In this document: positions 17,633-25,844 of the stretch, in pieces
Position numbering within the stretch: position 1 is the stretch's first letter
Layout of the letters: every line of letters starts with the position of its first letter
From: an uncultured Aquincola sp.
GTDB lineage: Bacteria > Pseudomonadota > Gammaproteobacteria > Burkholderiales > Burkholderiaceae
Direction of reading: 5' to 3'
Assembly (NCBI GenBank): GCA_937883885.1
Contig: CAKZXL010000456.1
Location: forward strand, 6,081 to 70,080
DNA: 64,000 nt
Notes under the pieces: model-generated
Databases searched by the model: none
Seen by the model: only the letters and a program-made list of their open reading frames with translations
What the model was told of the DNA's origin: nothing
Made by a program: the position numbers and the translations under genes

Positions 17633-18328
17633 ATGTCCCTTTCCTTGCGCGGCCGCATCGTCCTCGTGACTGGAGCATTCGGTTCTCTGGGGTGGGCAGT
17701 GGGAACGCTGCTGGTGGGCGAAGGCGCCCGAGTGGCCTTTCTCGACCGTTGCCAACCTCCGACCGGCAGTCACGAAGTGGGCGACGCGCTGTTCCTGAGT
17801 GGCGTGGACCTCCTGCTTCCAGAGCAGGTCGAGGCCGCAGTGGCCCGCGTACGGGAACGCTTCGGGCACATCGATGCGATCGTCAACGTCGCGGGTGGTT
17901 TCGCCTGGGAGACGGTGGCCGATGGTTCGCTGGACACCTGGGACCGACTCTACGAGATCAACCTGCGCAGCACGGTGGCTGCCACGCGTGCAGTGCTGCC
18001 GCATCTCATGGCCGGCGGGCGCGTGGTGAACGTCGGCGCCCAGGCCGCGCTCAAGGCAGCTGCCGGCATGGCAGCGTACGCCGCGTCTAAGGCGGGTGTC
18101 ATGCGTTTCACGGAGGCGCTGGCGGAAGAATTGAAGGACAGGAACATCACCGTCAATGCGGTGCTGCCCAGCATCATCGATACGCCGGCCAATCGCGCGG
18201 ACATGCCTCGGGCCGACTTTGGCAAGTGGGTGTCGCCAGCGGCGTTGGCACGCGTGATTGCGTTTCTACTGTCGGATGACGGTGAGGCGATCACGGGTGC
18301 GTGCCTGCCTGTCACGGGCAGGGTCTGA
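17633..18328 (+). CDS. short-chain dehydrogenase/reductase lacking the catalytic Ser
   Basis: A 231-residue SDR with the nucleotide-binding LVTGAFGSLGWAVG near residue 12, IVNVAGG (NNAG position) near residue 85, and YAASK as the Tyr-Lys pair near residue 150. Thirteen residues before the Tyr the usual Ser is Ala (VGAQAALKAAAGMAAY), as in dihydropteridine-reductase-like SDRs. The protein is short at the C-terminus, ending ITGACLPVTGRV. It is followed 22 bp later by an FAH-family gene, together forming a rightward unit behind an exact copy of the 25-bp element. The likely role is oxidation of a diol or ketone reduction; activity should be treated as unproven because of the missing Ser. Confidence 0.9.
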   Translation: MSLSLRGRIVLVTGAFGSLGWAVGTLLVGEGARVAFLDRCQPPTGSHEVGDALFLSGVDLLLPEQVEAAVARVRERFGHIDAIVNVAGGFAWETVADGSLDTWDRLYEINLRSTVAATRAVLPHLMAGGRVVNVGAQAALKAAAGMAAYAASKAGVMRFTEALAEELKDRNITVNAVLPSIIDTPANRADMPRADFGKWVSPAALARVIAFLLSDDGEAITGACLPVTGRV

Positions 18329-18350
18329 GGCAAGTTCAGGAGAAAGACAG

Positions 18351-19340
18351 ATGCGACTCGTCACCTTCACCCATGACGGCGGGGCCGAGCTGGCCGGTGC
18401 CTTGATCGATGGCGGCCACGCGGTTCTGGCGCTGCAGTCGGCGCAGCAGGCCGTGCATGGCACGTCGCAGCCGCAGTTCGACAGTGTGCAGGCGCTGATT
18501 GAAGGCGGCGATGCCGCACTCGAAGCGGCGCGCGCGCTTGTGGCCCGTGCGCCGAGCTCGGCGGTATTGCAGCGGCAACGGGTGCGTCTGCGTGCGCCCA
18601 TCCAGCCTCCCATCCAGATGCGTGACTGCTCGTGCTTCGAGCTGCACCTGCGGCAGAGTTTCGCCGCCGCGCGGCGTCTTCGCGCCCTGCGCACGCCCGA
18701 CCCTGAGGCGACGCTGAAGTCCATGAACACCAAGGCCGACGATCGCGTCATCGACACCTTCATGCGCCAGCCGATCTACTACAAGTGCAACCGGTTTGCC
18801 GTCATCGGTGCCGACGACGACGTGGTGTGGCCCGACTTCTCGAAGGCGCTGGACTTCGAACTGGAGTTCGGCTGCTACATCGGCCGCCGCGCCAAGAACG
18901 TACCCAAGGCCCGAGCGCACGAGTACATCGTCGGCTATACGATCTTCAACGACATCAGTGCGCGCGATGTCCAGGCGGTCGAGATGGGGGGCATGCTGGG
19001 GCCGGCCAAGAGCAAGGATTTCGACACCGCGAACGTGATGGGTCCTTGCCTGGTGACGGCCGACGAAATCGAGGATCCGTACAGCCTGGCCATGATCGCG
19101 CGCGTCAACGGCCAAGAGTGGGGCCGCGGCAACACCCGCGACATGCACTGGCAGTTCGGCGACGTGATCGAGCACATTTCGCGCGGCGAGACGCTGTACC
19201 CCGGCGAATTCCTGGGTTCTGGCACGGTGGGCAACGGATGCGGGCTCGAGCAACTCCGCATGCTCAAACCCGGCGACATCGTGGAACTCGAGATCGAACA
19301 GCTTGGCACGCTGCGCACGCGGATCGGCATGCCCCAGTGA
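18351..19340 (+). CDS. fumarylacetoacetate hydrolase (FAH) family protein, copy 1
   Basis: A 329-residue FAH-fold enzyme. The metal-binding acidic residues lie in DFELEFGCYIG (Glu, Glu) and the following NDISARDVQ motif, and the C-terminal FLGSGTVGNGCGLEQ and LKPGDIVELEIEQLG blocks are characteristic. The start at 18351 is set by CAGGAGA upstream. FAH enzymes hydrolyse or decarboxylate 1,3-dicarbonyl or hydroxymuconic-type ring-cleavage products. It has about 45 more residues than the FAH at 28305 and belongs to a different subgroup. It is the last gene before the Rieske promoter region. Confidence 0.9.
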   Translation: MRLVTFTHDGGAELAGALIDGGHAVLALQSAQQAVHGTSQPQFDSVQALIEGGDAALEAARALVARAPSSAVLQRQRVRLRAPIQPPIQMRDCSCFELHLRQSFAAARRLRALRTPDPEATLKSMNTKADDRVIDTFMRQPIYYKCNRFAVIGADDDVVWPDFSKALDFELEFGCYIGRRAKNVPKARAHEYIVGYTIFNDISARDVQAVEMGGMLGPAKSKDFDTANVMGPCLVTADEIEDPYSLAMIARVNGQEWGRGNTRDMHWQFGDVIEHISRGETLYPGEFLGSGTVGNGCGLEQLRMLKPGDIVELEIEQLGTLRTRIGMPQ

Positions 19341-19569
19341 ACAGGGACGGCGGCATCCTGGCGGCTGTACGGGCATGAGCCTTCGCCTGCTTGGCGAGCG
19401 CTTCGGCGGACGCGATCACTGCCCTGTGGGGCCTGCCATCGTCTGAACGCGTCTGCACGACATCGTCCCACGCCGACCAGAGGGCGCTGCGCGCGGCACA
19501 GGCCCGTTGCGCGGCCCGCACCGTCGGACGGTGTTGGGGTTGATACCGAGTCGGCGGCAGGGTATTTAG

Positions 19570-19594
19570 TGCACAGTATCTTTAAAAGTGTCTT
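19570..19594. promoter_or_regulatory. imperfect copy of the 25-bp cluster element before the Rieske genes
   Basis: TGCACA-N13-TGTCTT, 9 of 12 positions matching. It ends 36 bp before the Rieske alpha start and lies in a short AT-rich patch inside an otherwise GC-rich 290-bp gap (19341-19630). TTTAGT (19565-19570) and ACTAAA (19595-19600) flank it as a further 6-bp inverted repeat. The rest of the gap shows no gene. Confidence 0.45.
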
Positions 19595-19630
19595 ACTAAA
19601 CCGGGCGCCCGACGCCCAGGAGCTCCAACC

Positions 19631-21031
19631 ATGCTGACGAAGACGAGCCCGACGCTGTCTGACGGCACCAAGATCGCCGACCTGGTGCTGCCGGCTACGC
19701 GCGAAGTGCAGATGCGTGTCCTGTCCGATCCCGAAATCTACGAGATGGAGATGGAGCGCATCTTCGGCAAGATCTGGGTCCTGTTGGGACACGAGTCCGA
19801 GATCCCCAAGCCTGGCGACTTCATGGTGCGCGACATGGGGTCGGACTCGGTGATCGTCTCCCGCGACAAGGAAGGCGAAGTCCATGTGATGCTGAACGTG
19901 TGTCCCCACCGCGGCATGCGCATCAGCACGATGGATTGCGGCAACACGCAGATTCACAAGTGCATCTACCACGGCTGGGCCTTCAAGACCAACGGCGACT
20001 TCATCGGCTCACCCGTGGAGCGCGAGTGCATGCACGGCAAGATGATGGCCAAGGAAGAGCTCGGCCTCAAGAAGGCGCGGGTCACGCTGTACGGCGGCCT
20101 GGTGTTCGCCACGTGGAACGTGAACGGTCCTTCGTTCGAGGAGTTCCTTGGCGATACCAAGTGGTACTACGACATGCTGTTCTGTCGCACCCTGAAGGGC
20201 ATGGAGGTGCTGGGACCGCCGCAGCGTTTTGTGGTGCGCGCCAACTGGAAGGCCGCCGGCGAACAGTCGGCCGCCGATGGTTTTCACACCCTGACGCTGC
20301 ACCGCTGGCTCGGCGAGGTCGGCAACTATGCGAAGAAGGGCGAGGGCGAAAGCGGTGGAGCCGACCTGAGCCCCGAGATGTATGGCGTAGAGATCAGCTC
20401 GCCCCACGGGCATGCGCTGCGCTGCATCGATTTGGCGCGCAAGATCAGGCGTCTGGCCGGGCTTGATCCGAACGAGCTGACCGTGCGCCAGAAGCTCGAC
20501 GCGCTGCCACCAGCGGGCATGACCAAGGACATGGTGGACGAGCTCTACCAGAAACTCACGCCCGAACAGCTCCAGGTGCTGACGTCCATGCCGCCGCAGG
20601 TCGGCGGCATGTTTCCGAACGTGTTGTTCGGCTTCGTTTACATCCCGCAGGGCGATGGCTCGGTGGTCGGTTCGATGACCATGCATGCCTATGTGCCGCG
20701 TGGCCCGGACAAGCTCGAGTTCGTGAACTGGATCTTCGCTGAGAAGGGCGCGCCGCCAGAACTGCGAGAGAAGATGCTCAAGCAGACCATCCAGCTCTTC
20801 GGCACTTCGGGCATGGTCGAGCAGGACGACTCGGACACCTGGCCGCACATGACGCTGGCCGCCAAGGGGGCGATGGGCCGCCAGATGACCTTGAAGTACC
20901 AGGCGTGCTTCGAGACAGGCGCGCCCGCCGGGTGGCCGGGTCCGGGCATCGTGAACGAAGGTTTCACGAAGGACGATACGCAGTGGCACTGGTGGATGTA
21001 CTGGCGCGATCTGATGACCGCCGAAGCCTGA
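19631..21031 (+). CDS. Rieske aromatic ring-hydroxylating dioxygenase, alpha subunit
   Basis: A 466-residue catalytic subunit. The Rieske [2Fe-2S] site is Cys91-Pro-His93 and Cys111-x2-His114. The mononuclear iron site is DGFHTLTLH, giving bridging Asp216 and ligands His219 and His224; NWKAAGEQ precedes it as in the naphthalene/biphenyl-type family. It needs a beta subunit (next gene) and an electron chain, probably the FAD reductase at 12377. It catalyses cis-dihydroxylation of an aromatic or related ring in the cytoplasm. AGGAG lies 9 bases before the ATG. The substrate cannot be read from the sequence. Confidence 0.95.
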   Translation: MLTKTSPTLSDGTKIADLVLPATREVQMRVLSDPEIYEMEMERIFGKIWVLLGHESEIPKPGDFMVRDMGSDSVIVSRDKEGEVHVMLNVCPHRGMRISTMDCGNTQIHKCIYHGWAFKTNGDFIGSPVERECMHGKMMAKEELGLKKARVTLYGGLVFATWNVNGPSFEEFLGDTKWYYDMLFCRTLKGMEVLGPPQRFVVRANWKAAGEQSAADGFHTLTLHRWLGEVGNYAKKGEGESGGADLSPEMYGVEISSPHGHALRCIDLARKIRRLAGLDPNELTVRQKLDALPPAGMTKDMVDELYQKLTPEQLQVLTSMPPQVGGMFPNVLFGFVYIPQGDGSVVGSMTMHAYVPRGPDKLEFVNWIFAEKGAPPELREKMLKQTIQLFGTSGMVEQDDSDTWPHMTLAAKGAMGRQMTLKYQACFETGAPAGWPGPGIVNEGFTKDDTQWHWWMYWRDLMTAEA

Positions 21032-21052
21032 CCCGAGCTCCAAGGAAATTCC

Positions 21053-21622
21053 ATGCAAGCAACACAAGAATCTGGCGCGGTTGAAGCGGTGCCCGAGCGG
21101 ACCGGCCAACGTGTACCGGTGGGCTCGCCGGTCTACAACAGCATCGTCGAGTTTCTCTACGACGAAGCTGAACTGCTCGACGGCCTGCGCCTTCAGGAGT
21201 GGGCGTCCCGTCTGGCGACCGACCTGGTCTACACCGCGCCGCTGCGTACGACACGCGCCACGGCCGAGCAGACCGCCAGCGTCGTGCGCAGTACGCAGCA
21301 CTACCATGACGACTACCGGTCCGTGATGGGGCGGGTGCTGCGTCTGTCGGGCAAGAGCGCCTGGGCCGAGGATCCGCCTTCGCGCACGCGCCGGCTGGTG
21401 ACCAACGTGCGGGTGAGAACCACGTCGGTCGAGGGCGAGTATGCCGTCACCAGCTGCCTGTTGATCACCCGCAGCCGCTTCAACTTCGACGAGTTCGATT
21501 TCGTCAGCGGTGAGCGGCACGACGTGCTGCGCGCCGACGGTGCGTCGTTCAAGCTGGCGCGCCGGGAGGTGCTGCTCGACCAGGCGGTGCTTGGAACTCC
21601 GAATCTCGCGATCTTCCTTTAG
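21053..21622 (+). CDS. ring-hydroxylating dioxygenase, beta subunit
   Basis: A 189-residue protein of the NTF2-like beta-subunit family of Rieske dioxygenases. Recognisable features are an N-terminal helix ending FLYDEAELLDGLRLQEW, a central RTRRLVTNVRV strand and C-terminal ARREVLLDQA, all in the order usual for these subunits (family length 160-195). It lies 21 bp after the alpha gene and would form an alpha3beta3 hexamer with it. Its last 4 bases overlap the tail of the convergent DUF2889 gene. Confidence 0.93.
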   Translation: MQATQESGAVEAVPERTGQRVPVGSPVYNSIVEFLYDEAELLDGLRLQEWASRLATDLVYTAPLRTTRATAEQTASVVRSTQHYHDDYRSVMGRVLRLSGKSAWAEDPPSRTRRLVTNVRVRTTSVEGEYAVTSCLLITRSRFNFDEFDFVSGERHDVLRADGASFKLARREVLLDQAVLGTPNLAIFL

Positions 21623-22380
21623 CGGCCTTCGGGGGCGTCGTCGAAGGCAAGCCAGGCCGCGTCGCCCGCGCAAAGAGACTCGCGTTTGGCCGGCGCGCTG
21701 AAGTCCCAGGTGGAGCCGACCACACGCAGCGCCTGCATGGCACGCACCGGTTGCTGCGCAAAACAAAGGCCGGTGGCGTTGGCGTGCAGCTGAAGATCAA
21801 GCGCCTTGCCCCGGCCAAGGGAGATCAATGCGCATCGGCGCAGCACCATCGCGGCCTGCGCCTCTTCAGCCGGGAGTCGCGTGTGTACCCAGCGCGCGAA
21901 GCCTTCGCGCAGCGACAGGCCGGCAAACCGGCTGGGGCCATTGACGATGCTGCCCTCGATGTCCCAGTCCAGCAGTGGGTGCCCGTCGCACTGCAGGCTG
22001 GCACGGGTGCGTTCGTCGATGCGGTCGGCCACTTCGATGTCGTACCGTCGGTAGGCGCAGCCACCGGCCGCCGCCGCGATGGCCAGCCCAGCCAGGTCGA
22101 ACTGATGGGTGCATTGCTCGCTGGCGTCGGTGGCGCGGCCGACACTGCTGGCCACGGGCGAAAGCGCCATGCCTTCTAGCAGCCGGAGCTGGTCTCCAGC
22201 TGCCGGGCACAGCGTGTAGGGGTTGCGCACCGACTCGGCGCGTACCAGCCGCACCCGGCCGGCGCCGTGCACCACACGGACGCGGAAGTGATGAAAATCG
22301 TCCTCCAGGCAGGCACGCGCCTCGCCAGCGTCTTCCCCAGGGCGATGAACGATCACGATGCGGCGTCGAAACGAACCCAT
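21619..22380 (-). CDS. DUF2889 family protein
   Basis: A 253-residue protein matching DUF2889: an acyl-adduct-like start (RRIVIVHRPGEDAGEARACLEDDFHHFRV), central YRRYDIEVADRIDERT and a conserved C-terminal half. There is no signal peptide or membrane segment. Members are often found in aromatic or steroid-like catabolic loci, but their activity is unknown. It is divergent from the SDR at 22457 and tail-to-tail with the dioxygenase beta gene, overlapping it by 4 bp. Confidence 0.82.
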   Translation of the reverse strand: MGSFRRRIVIVHRPGEDAGEARACLEDDFHHFRVRVVHGAGRVRLVRAESVRNPYTLCPAAGDQLRLLEGMALSPVASSVGRATDASEQCTHQFDLAGLAIAAAAGGCAYRRYDIEVADRIDERTRASLQCDGHPLLDWDIEGSIVNGPSRFAGLSLREGFARWVHTRLPAEEAQAAMVLRRCALISLGRGKALDLQLHANATGLCFAQQPVRAMQALRVVGSTWDFSAPAKRESLCAGDAAWLAFDDAPEGR

Positions 22381-22407
22381 CAGGCTTTCCCCTCTCTTGT
22401 CTAAAAT

Positions 22408-22432
22408 TATACGTTCATGAACAATGTGTTCA
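22408..22432. promoter_or_regulatory. imperfect copy of the 25-bp cluster element (reverse orientation)
   Basis: On the minus strand it reads TGAACA-N13-CGTATA, 10 of 12 matching. It sits in the 76-bp divergent gap between DUF2889 (start 22380) and the SDR (start 22457). The same stretch contains a perfect 10-bp palindrome GTTCATGAAC (22413-22422) and a TGAACA-N3-TGTTCA inverted repeat (22418-22432), so more than one dimer could bind. Confidence 0.5.
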
Positions 22433-22456
22433 ACTTAACAGCGAAATGAGGGCGGC

Positions 22457-23257
22457 ATGGGCTTGCTCAAGGACAAGGTGGCAGTGATCACCGGCGCCGG
22501 TAACGGCATCGGTCGTGGCGTTGCGCGTCGCTTCGCGCGCGAAGGCGCGATGGTTGTGGTGGCCGAATTGAACGACGCCACCGGGCCGGAGGTTGCGCGC
22601 GAGTGCGAAGAGCTGGGCGCTCGCGCCATCTTCGTCCAGACCGACGTGACCAAAAAGGACAGCGTCGAACGCGCGATCGCTGCCGCTGTCGACCGATTTG
22701 GCGGTTTGGACATACTTGTCAACAATGCGTTCGCCCCCACACCGAACGTGCTGCTGGAAGACAAGACCGACGACATGCTCGAGCGGACGCTCGATTCCAC
22801 GGTGTGGGCAAGTTGGTGGGCCATGAAGGCGGCATTGCCTCACATGCGTTCGCGGGGAGGCGGTCGCATCGTCAACTTCTATTCGATCGACGTCGAGCTG
22901 GGCGCCTGGCTGCACGGCGACTACAACACCGCCAAAGGGGCGATCCTCGGACTCACGCGCAGCGCTGCTTCGGAGTGGGGGCGTTTCAACATCACCGTGA
23001 ACGCCATCGCGCCCACGGCGATGGGCGCCACGTTCCACAAGCTGTGCGCCGACGATCCTGGCTTCGCCGAGAAGTCGGCCGCGATGCGTCCACTGGGGCG
23101 CTGCGGCGAACCGGAGGACGACATCGGACCGGTCGTGGTGTTCCTCGCTTCTGACATGGCCCGCTATGTGACGGGGGAATCGATCCACGTGGATGGGGGT
23201 CTTCACCTGCCCGGCTACAACTCCCGGCCCGCGCATGTGCCTGTGCGTGAGTACTGA
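22457..23257 (+). CDS. short-chain dehydrogenase/reductase
   Basis: A 266-residue classical SDR with VITGAGNGIGRGVA, LVNNAFA and an intact Ser-Tyr-Lys triad (FYSIDVELGAWLHGDYNTAK: Ser 13 residues before Tyr). The end VTGESIHVDGG is typical. It follows GAGGG at a normal distance. Placement just after the Rieske genes and under its own copy of the element suggests it acts as a cis-dihydrodiol or hydroxy-intermediate dehydrogenase; that role is inferred. Confidence 0.92.
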   Translation: MGLLKDKVAVITGAGNGIGRGVARRFAREGAMVVVAELNDATGPEVARECEELGARAIFVQTDVTKKDSVERAIAAAVDRFGGLDILVNNAFAPTPNVLLEDKTDDMLERTLDSTVWASWWAMKAALPHMRSRGGGRIVNFYSIDVELGAWLHGDYNTAKGAILGLTRSAASEWGRFNITVNAIAPTAMGATFHKLCADDPGFAEKSAAMRPLGRCGEPEDDIGPVVVFLASDMARYVTGESIHVDGGLHLPGYNSRPAHVPVREY

Positions 23258-23265
23258 GCAGGCGA

Positions 23266-23281
23266 CGGGGGGGAACCCCCG
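23266..23281. terminator. possible bidirectional hairpin between convergent genes
   Basis: CGGGGG-GGAA-CCCCCG forms a 6-bp GC stem with a 4-base loop in the 46-bp gap between the SDR stop (23257) and the CoA ligase stop (23304). No T-run follows on either strand, so efficiency as an intrinsic terminator is doubtful. Confidence 0.4.
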
Positions 23282-23303
23282 GTCCCCAGAAGCGTCATGG
23301 CCC

Positions 23304-24935
23304 TCAACGCTTGGCGACTTTGATGTCGGTGGCTTCGAGGTCCCAGGTGGCCGAGGTCTTGCCCTCGTCGCGCAACTGGTACTTGAGGACGCGACCCTGG
23401 GGATTCTTGGGCAGCGACTCACGGAACTCGATGTAGCGGGGCAGGGCGAAGTACGGCACCGCGCCCGTGGCCCACTGGAACAATGCGTCGGGCTGCAGCG
23501 TGGCGCCGGGCTTCAGCACGGCGGTGACCTTGACGTCGTCTTCTCCCCGCTCGGAGGGCACGGCGTGTACAGCCACTTCGGCCAGGTCGGGGTGCACGGC
23601 GAAGGCCGCCTCCATCTCGAAGCTGGAGATGTTCTCGCCACGGCGGCGCAGATAGTCCTTCTTGCGATCGACAAAGTAGAAAAACCCGTCGTCGTCGAAC
23701 TTGCCGATGTCGCCGGTGTGGAACCACAGGTTGCGCATCAGCTTGAGCGTGTCTTCCGGACGGCGCCAGTAGCCCATGAACATGATGTCGGGGCGAAGCG
23801 GCCGAACCACGATCTCGCCGGGGGTGTTGGCCGGCAGTTCACGGTCGAGGTCGTCGACGATGCGCACGTCGAAGTCGGGTATGCGCTTGCCGGACGAACC
23901 CGGTGCCGCGTATTCACCGCCCGCCAGGGACGTGATGACGCAGGCCTCGGTCAATCCGTAACCGTTGCCGCCGACCTGCCTGGCGCCGAATCGCTCGCGC
24001 CAAACGGCCTTGGTTTCCTCGGTGAACGGGTTGCCGCGGACGGTGTGAATGCGGCCGAAGCAGCGCTTGGCCGCCTCGCAGTCAGGTGCCTGTGCCAGCA
24101 AGCCGCCCATGCCGCCCAGGATCGACGCGATGGTGGCACCGCTGCGCTCGACCTCCGGCCAGAAGTTCGAGACGGAGAACCGAGGCACCACGGCCACGCG
24201 TGCGCCGACGAGAATGTTGGAGATGATGCCGACGCACAGCGCGTTCATGTGGAACAGCGGCAACGGCGTGATCGTCACGTCGTCAGCGGTGGCCGGGCCG
24301 GCACGCAATTGCAGGCGGGCCAGATTGCACATGAAGTTGTAGCTGAGCATGCAGCCCTTGGAGGGGCCGGTGGTGCCCGACGTGTAGACCAGGCAGGCCA
24401 GGTCCGACGGCTCGGGCTTGCGGTCAAAGGGCGAGTCGTCGCTGCCACGATGCGCATCCAGTGGCGCGTAGGGAACGGCGCTGGGCAGGCCGGCGGGCAC
24501 GCTTCCCCGGTGCAGGATGAGCTTGGCTTCCGGAAGTCCTGGCGCCACCGCGCAGATGCGCTCGAGGTAGTCGGCTTCACACACGACGATGGCGGCGCCG
24601 GCATCGGCGATCTGATGACGCAGAAACTCACCGCGCAGCGCCGTATTGATTGGCACGCTGACTGCGCACAACTTGTTGGCGGCAAGCCAGATGATGACCG
24701 CATCAATGTTGTTGTCGAGCATAGAGACGACGGTGTGGCCAGCTTCCACGCCCAGTGCGGCCAGGGCATGCGCCTGACGTGTAGACAGCCGGTCGACCTC
24801 GGCATAGGTGTAGAGCTGTCCGCCGAAGTCGAGCAGCACGCGGTCTGGGTGCTGGGCCACCGCCCGGTCGAGCGCGGCGATCACCGTGTCGCGTTCGCCG
24901 ACGCTCCAAGTCTGCGAGGGCCCCATGCCAGTCAT
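23304..24935 (-). CDS. AMP-forming acyl-CoA synthetase/ligase
   Basis: A 543-residue ANL-superfamily enzyme. Visible motifs are the P-loop YTSGTTGPSKG near residue 187, GNGYGLTEA near residue 315, WFHTGDIGKFD near residue 405 and the YLRRRGENIS hinge. The terminal A10 loop reads NPQGRVLKYQLR, with Arg where Lys usually follows Gly; the nearby Lys may take over or activity may differ. The start at 24935 is supported by AGGAGA. It activates a carboxylic acid to its CoA thioester, probably the entry step for the beta-oxidation enzymes in this region. It is divergent from the TetR gene at 25108. Confidence 0.92.
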   Translation of the reverse strand: MTGMGPSQTWSVGERDTVIAALDRAVAQHPDRVLLDFGGQLYTYAEVDRLSTRQAHALAALGVEAGHTVVSMLDNNIDAVIIWLAANKLCAVSVPINTALRGEFLRHQIADAGAAIVVCEADYLERICAVAPGLPEAKLILHRGSVPAGLPSAVPYAPLDAHRGSDDSPFDRKPEPSDLACLVYTSGTTGPSKGCMLSYNFMCNLARLQLRAGPATADDVTITPLPLFHMNALCVGIISNILVGARVAVVPRFSVSNFWPEVERSGATIASILGGMGGLLAQAPDCEAAKRCFGRIHTVRGNPFTEETKAVWRERFGARQVGGNGYGLTEACVITSLAGGEYAAPGSSGKRIPDFDVRIVDDLDRELPANTPGEIVVRPLRPDIMFMGYWRRPEDTLKLMRNLWFHTGDIGKFDDDGFFYFVDRKKDYLRRRGENISSFEMEAAFAVHPDLAEVAVHAVPSERGEDDVKVTAVLKPGATLQPDALFQWATGAVPYFALPRYIEFRESLPKNPQGRVLKYQLRDEGKTSATWDLEATDIKVAKR

Positions 24936-24986
24936 AAACGTCTCCTGCGGCGCCCGCGAGGGCGCATATCCAATGATTCCAATATC

Positions 24987-24999
24987 AGAATTCAATTCT
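24987..24999. promoter_or_regulatory. short palindrome between CoA ligase and TetR genes
   Basis: AGAATT-C-AATTCT, a perfect 6-1-6 inverted repeat in an AT-rich patch, 52 bp upstream of the ligase start. It is a candidate operator for the adjacent TetR protein. The 25-bp element found at other promoters is not visible here. Confidence 0.4.
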
Positions 25000-25107
25000 A
25001 AGTACAAGATTTTGAGATGTCGCTCGGACTAACCCTGAATGTTTTGTTGACACCGGTGTCCGCCATGGCGGACGACTGCCGATTGATCCGCCAAGAGGAG
25101 CATTGAG

Positions 25108-25839
25108 ATGGCCAAGGGAGAAGAGGGGGTGGCAGCGGCCACGAAGGCACGGCCCAGCCGCACGCCGGCCGTCAAGCCGAGTGCGGCAGCCAAGAAGACT
25201 GTCGCGAAAAAGGCACCTCCCGCTGCGGGGGCCGCGGTGCCTGCACAACGCAAGCGGCGCAATCGCCGTTCCGAGGAGACGATCTCCAACATCCTCGCCG
25301 TCACCGAGCAGATCGTCCTGGAGTCCGGTGCGGAACGAATCTCGATCCTCGATGTGTGCAAGGCCGCGAGCATCTCGCGCGGTACCTTCTACCGCTATTT
25401 CTCATCGCAGGATGAGCTGCTCGACGCGTTCTCGCGCCACAAGCGCGAGACCTTCCACCGCAATCTCGTCGATGCGATGAGCCCGCACGACGACCCGGAC
25501 CAGCGCTTCGAAGCGCTCATCGGCTACCTCGACCAATACCTCGAGCATGGCCGGGCGAGGCGTCTGCTCCTGGTGGCGCCCGACTACGCGCTGAACTTCT
25601 TCAAGCGCATCTTCCATGACGCGATTGTTCGATTCGAAGATGTGCTGGCCCCCGTGTTCACCGTGTGGGATGAGCGGTTGGGTTTCAAGGTCGACCGAGA
25701 CCTGGTGTGCGAGATGCTGATTCGTTACGTGATGAGCGAGCTGCTGGTGCCCGGCACGTCCGACCGCCGCCATCTGCCACGTCGCGTGGCCAGGCTCGTG
25801 GCGGGCATCGCAGGGCAGAACCGTCCGGCCCGGCGTTGA
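25108..25839 (+). CDS. TetR-family regulator with Lys/Ala-rich N-terminal tail
   Basis: A 243-residue regulator. Residues about 52-100 form the TetR helix-turn-helix (ISILDVCKAASISRGTFYRY); the remainder is the helical ligand-binding domain. Unusually, the first ~50 residues are Ala/Lys/Pro-rich (AAAKKTVAKKAPPAAG), resembling the tails of bacterial histone-H1-like proteins, and run into a basic RKRRNRR stretch. A good ribosome-binding site (AAGAGGAG) supports the start that includes the tail. It is divergent from the CoA ligase and 5 bp upstream of an SDR. It may sense an acyl-CoA, as many TetR proteins beside CoA ligases do, and is one candidate to bind the cluster-wide element. Confidence 0.92.
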   Translation: MAKGEEGVAAATKARPSRTPAVKPSAAAKKTVAKKAPPAAGAAVPAQRKRRNRRSEETISNILAVTEQIVLESGAERISILDVCKAASISRGTFYRYFSSQDELLDAFSRHKRETFHRNLVDAMSPHDDPDQRFEALIGYLDQYLEHGRARRLLLVAPDYALNFFKRIFHDAIVRFEDVLAPVFTVWDERLGFKVDRDLVCEMLIRYVMSELLVPGTSDRRHLPRRVARLVAGIAGQNRPARR

Positions 25840-25844
25840 AGGCC

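Noticed and set aside
19264..19521. 85-codon leftward frame over the end of FAH copy 1
   Set aside because: It overlaps the FAH gene and has no domain or ribosome-binding site; treated as a shadow.
19508..19540. CACCGTC-G-GACGGTG repeat upstream of the Rieske genes as a terminator
   Set aside because: The arms leave only one base for the loop and there is no T-run.
22413..22422. GTTCATGAAC palindrome as a separate operator
   Set aside because: Perfect but only 10 bp and found once; it overlaps the cluster element and is not needed to explain the promoter.
23193..25001. 602-codon open frame opposite the CoA ligase
   Set aside because: It is a shadow of the ligase, which has all ANL motifs; the antisense protein is low complexity and unrecognisable.
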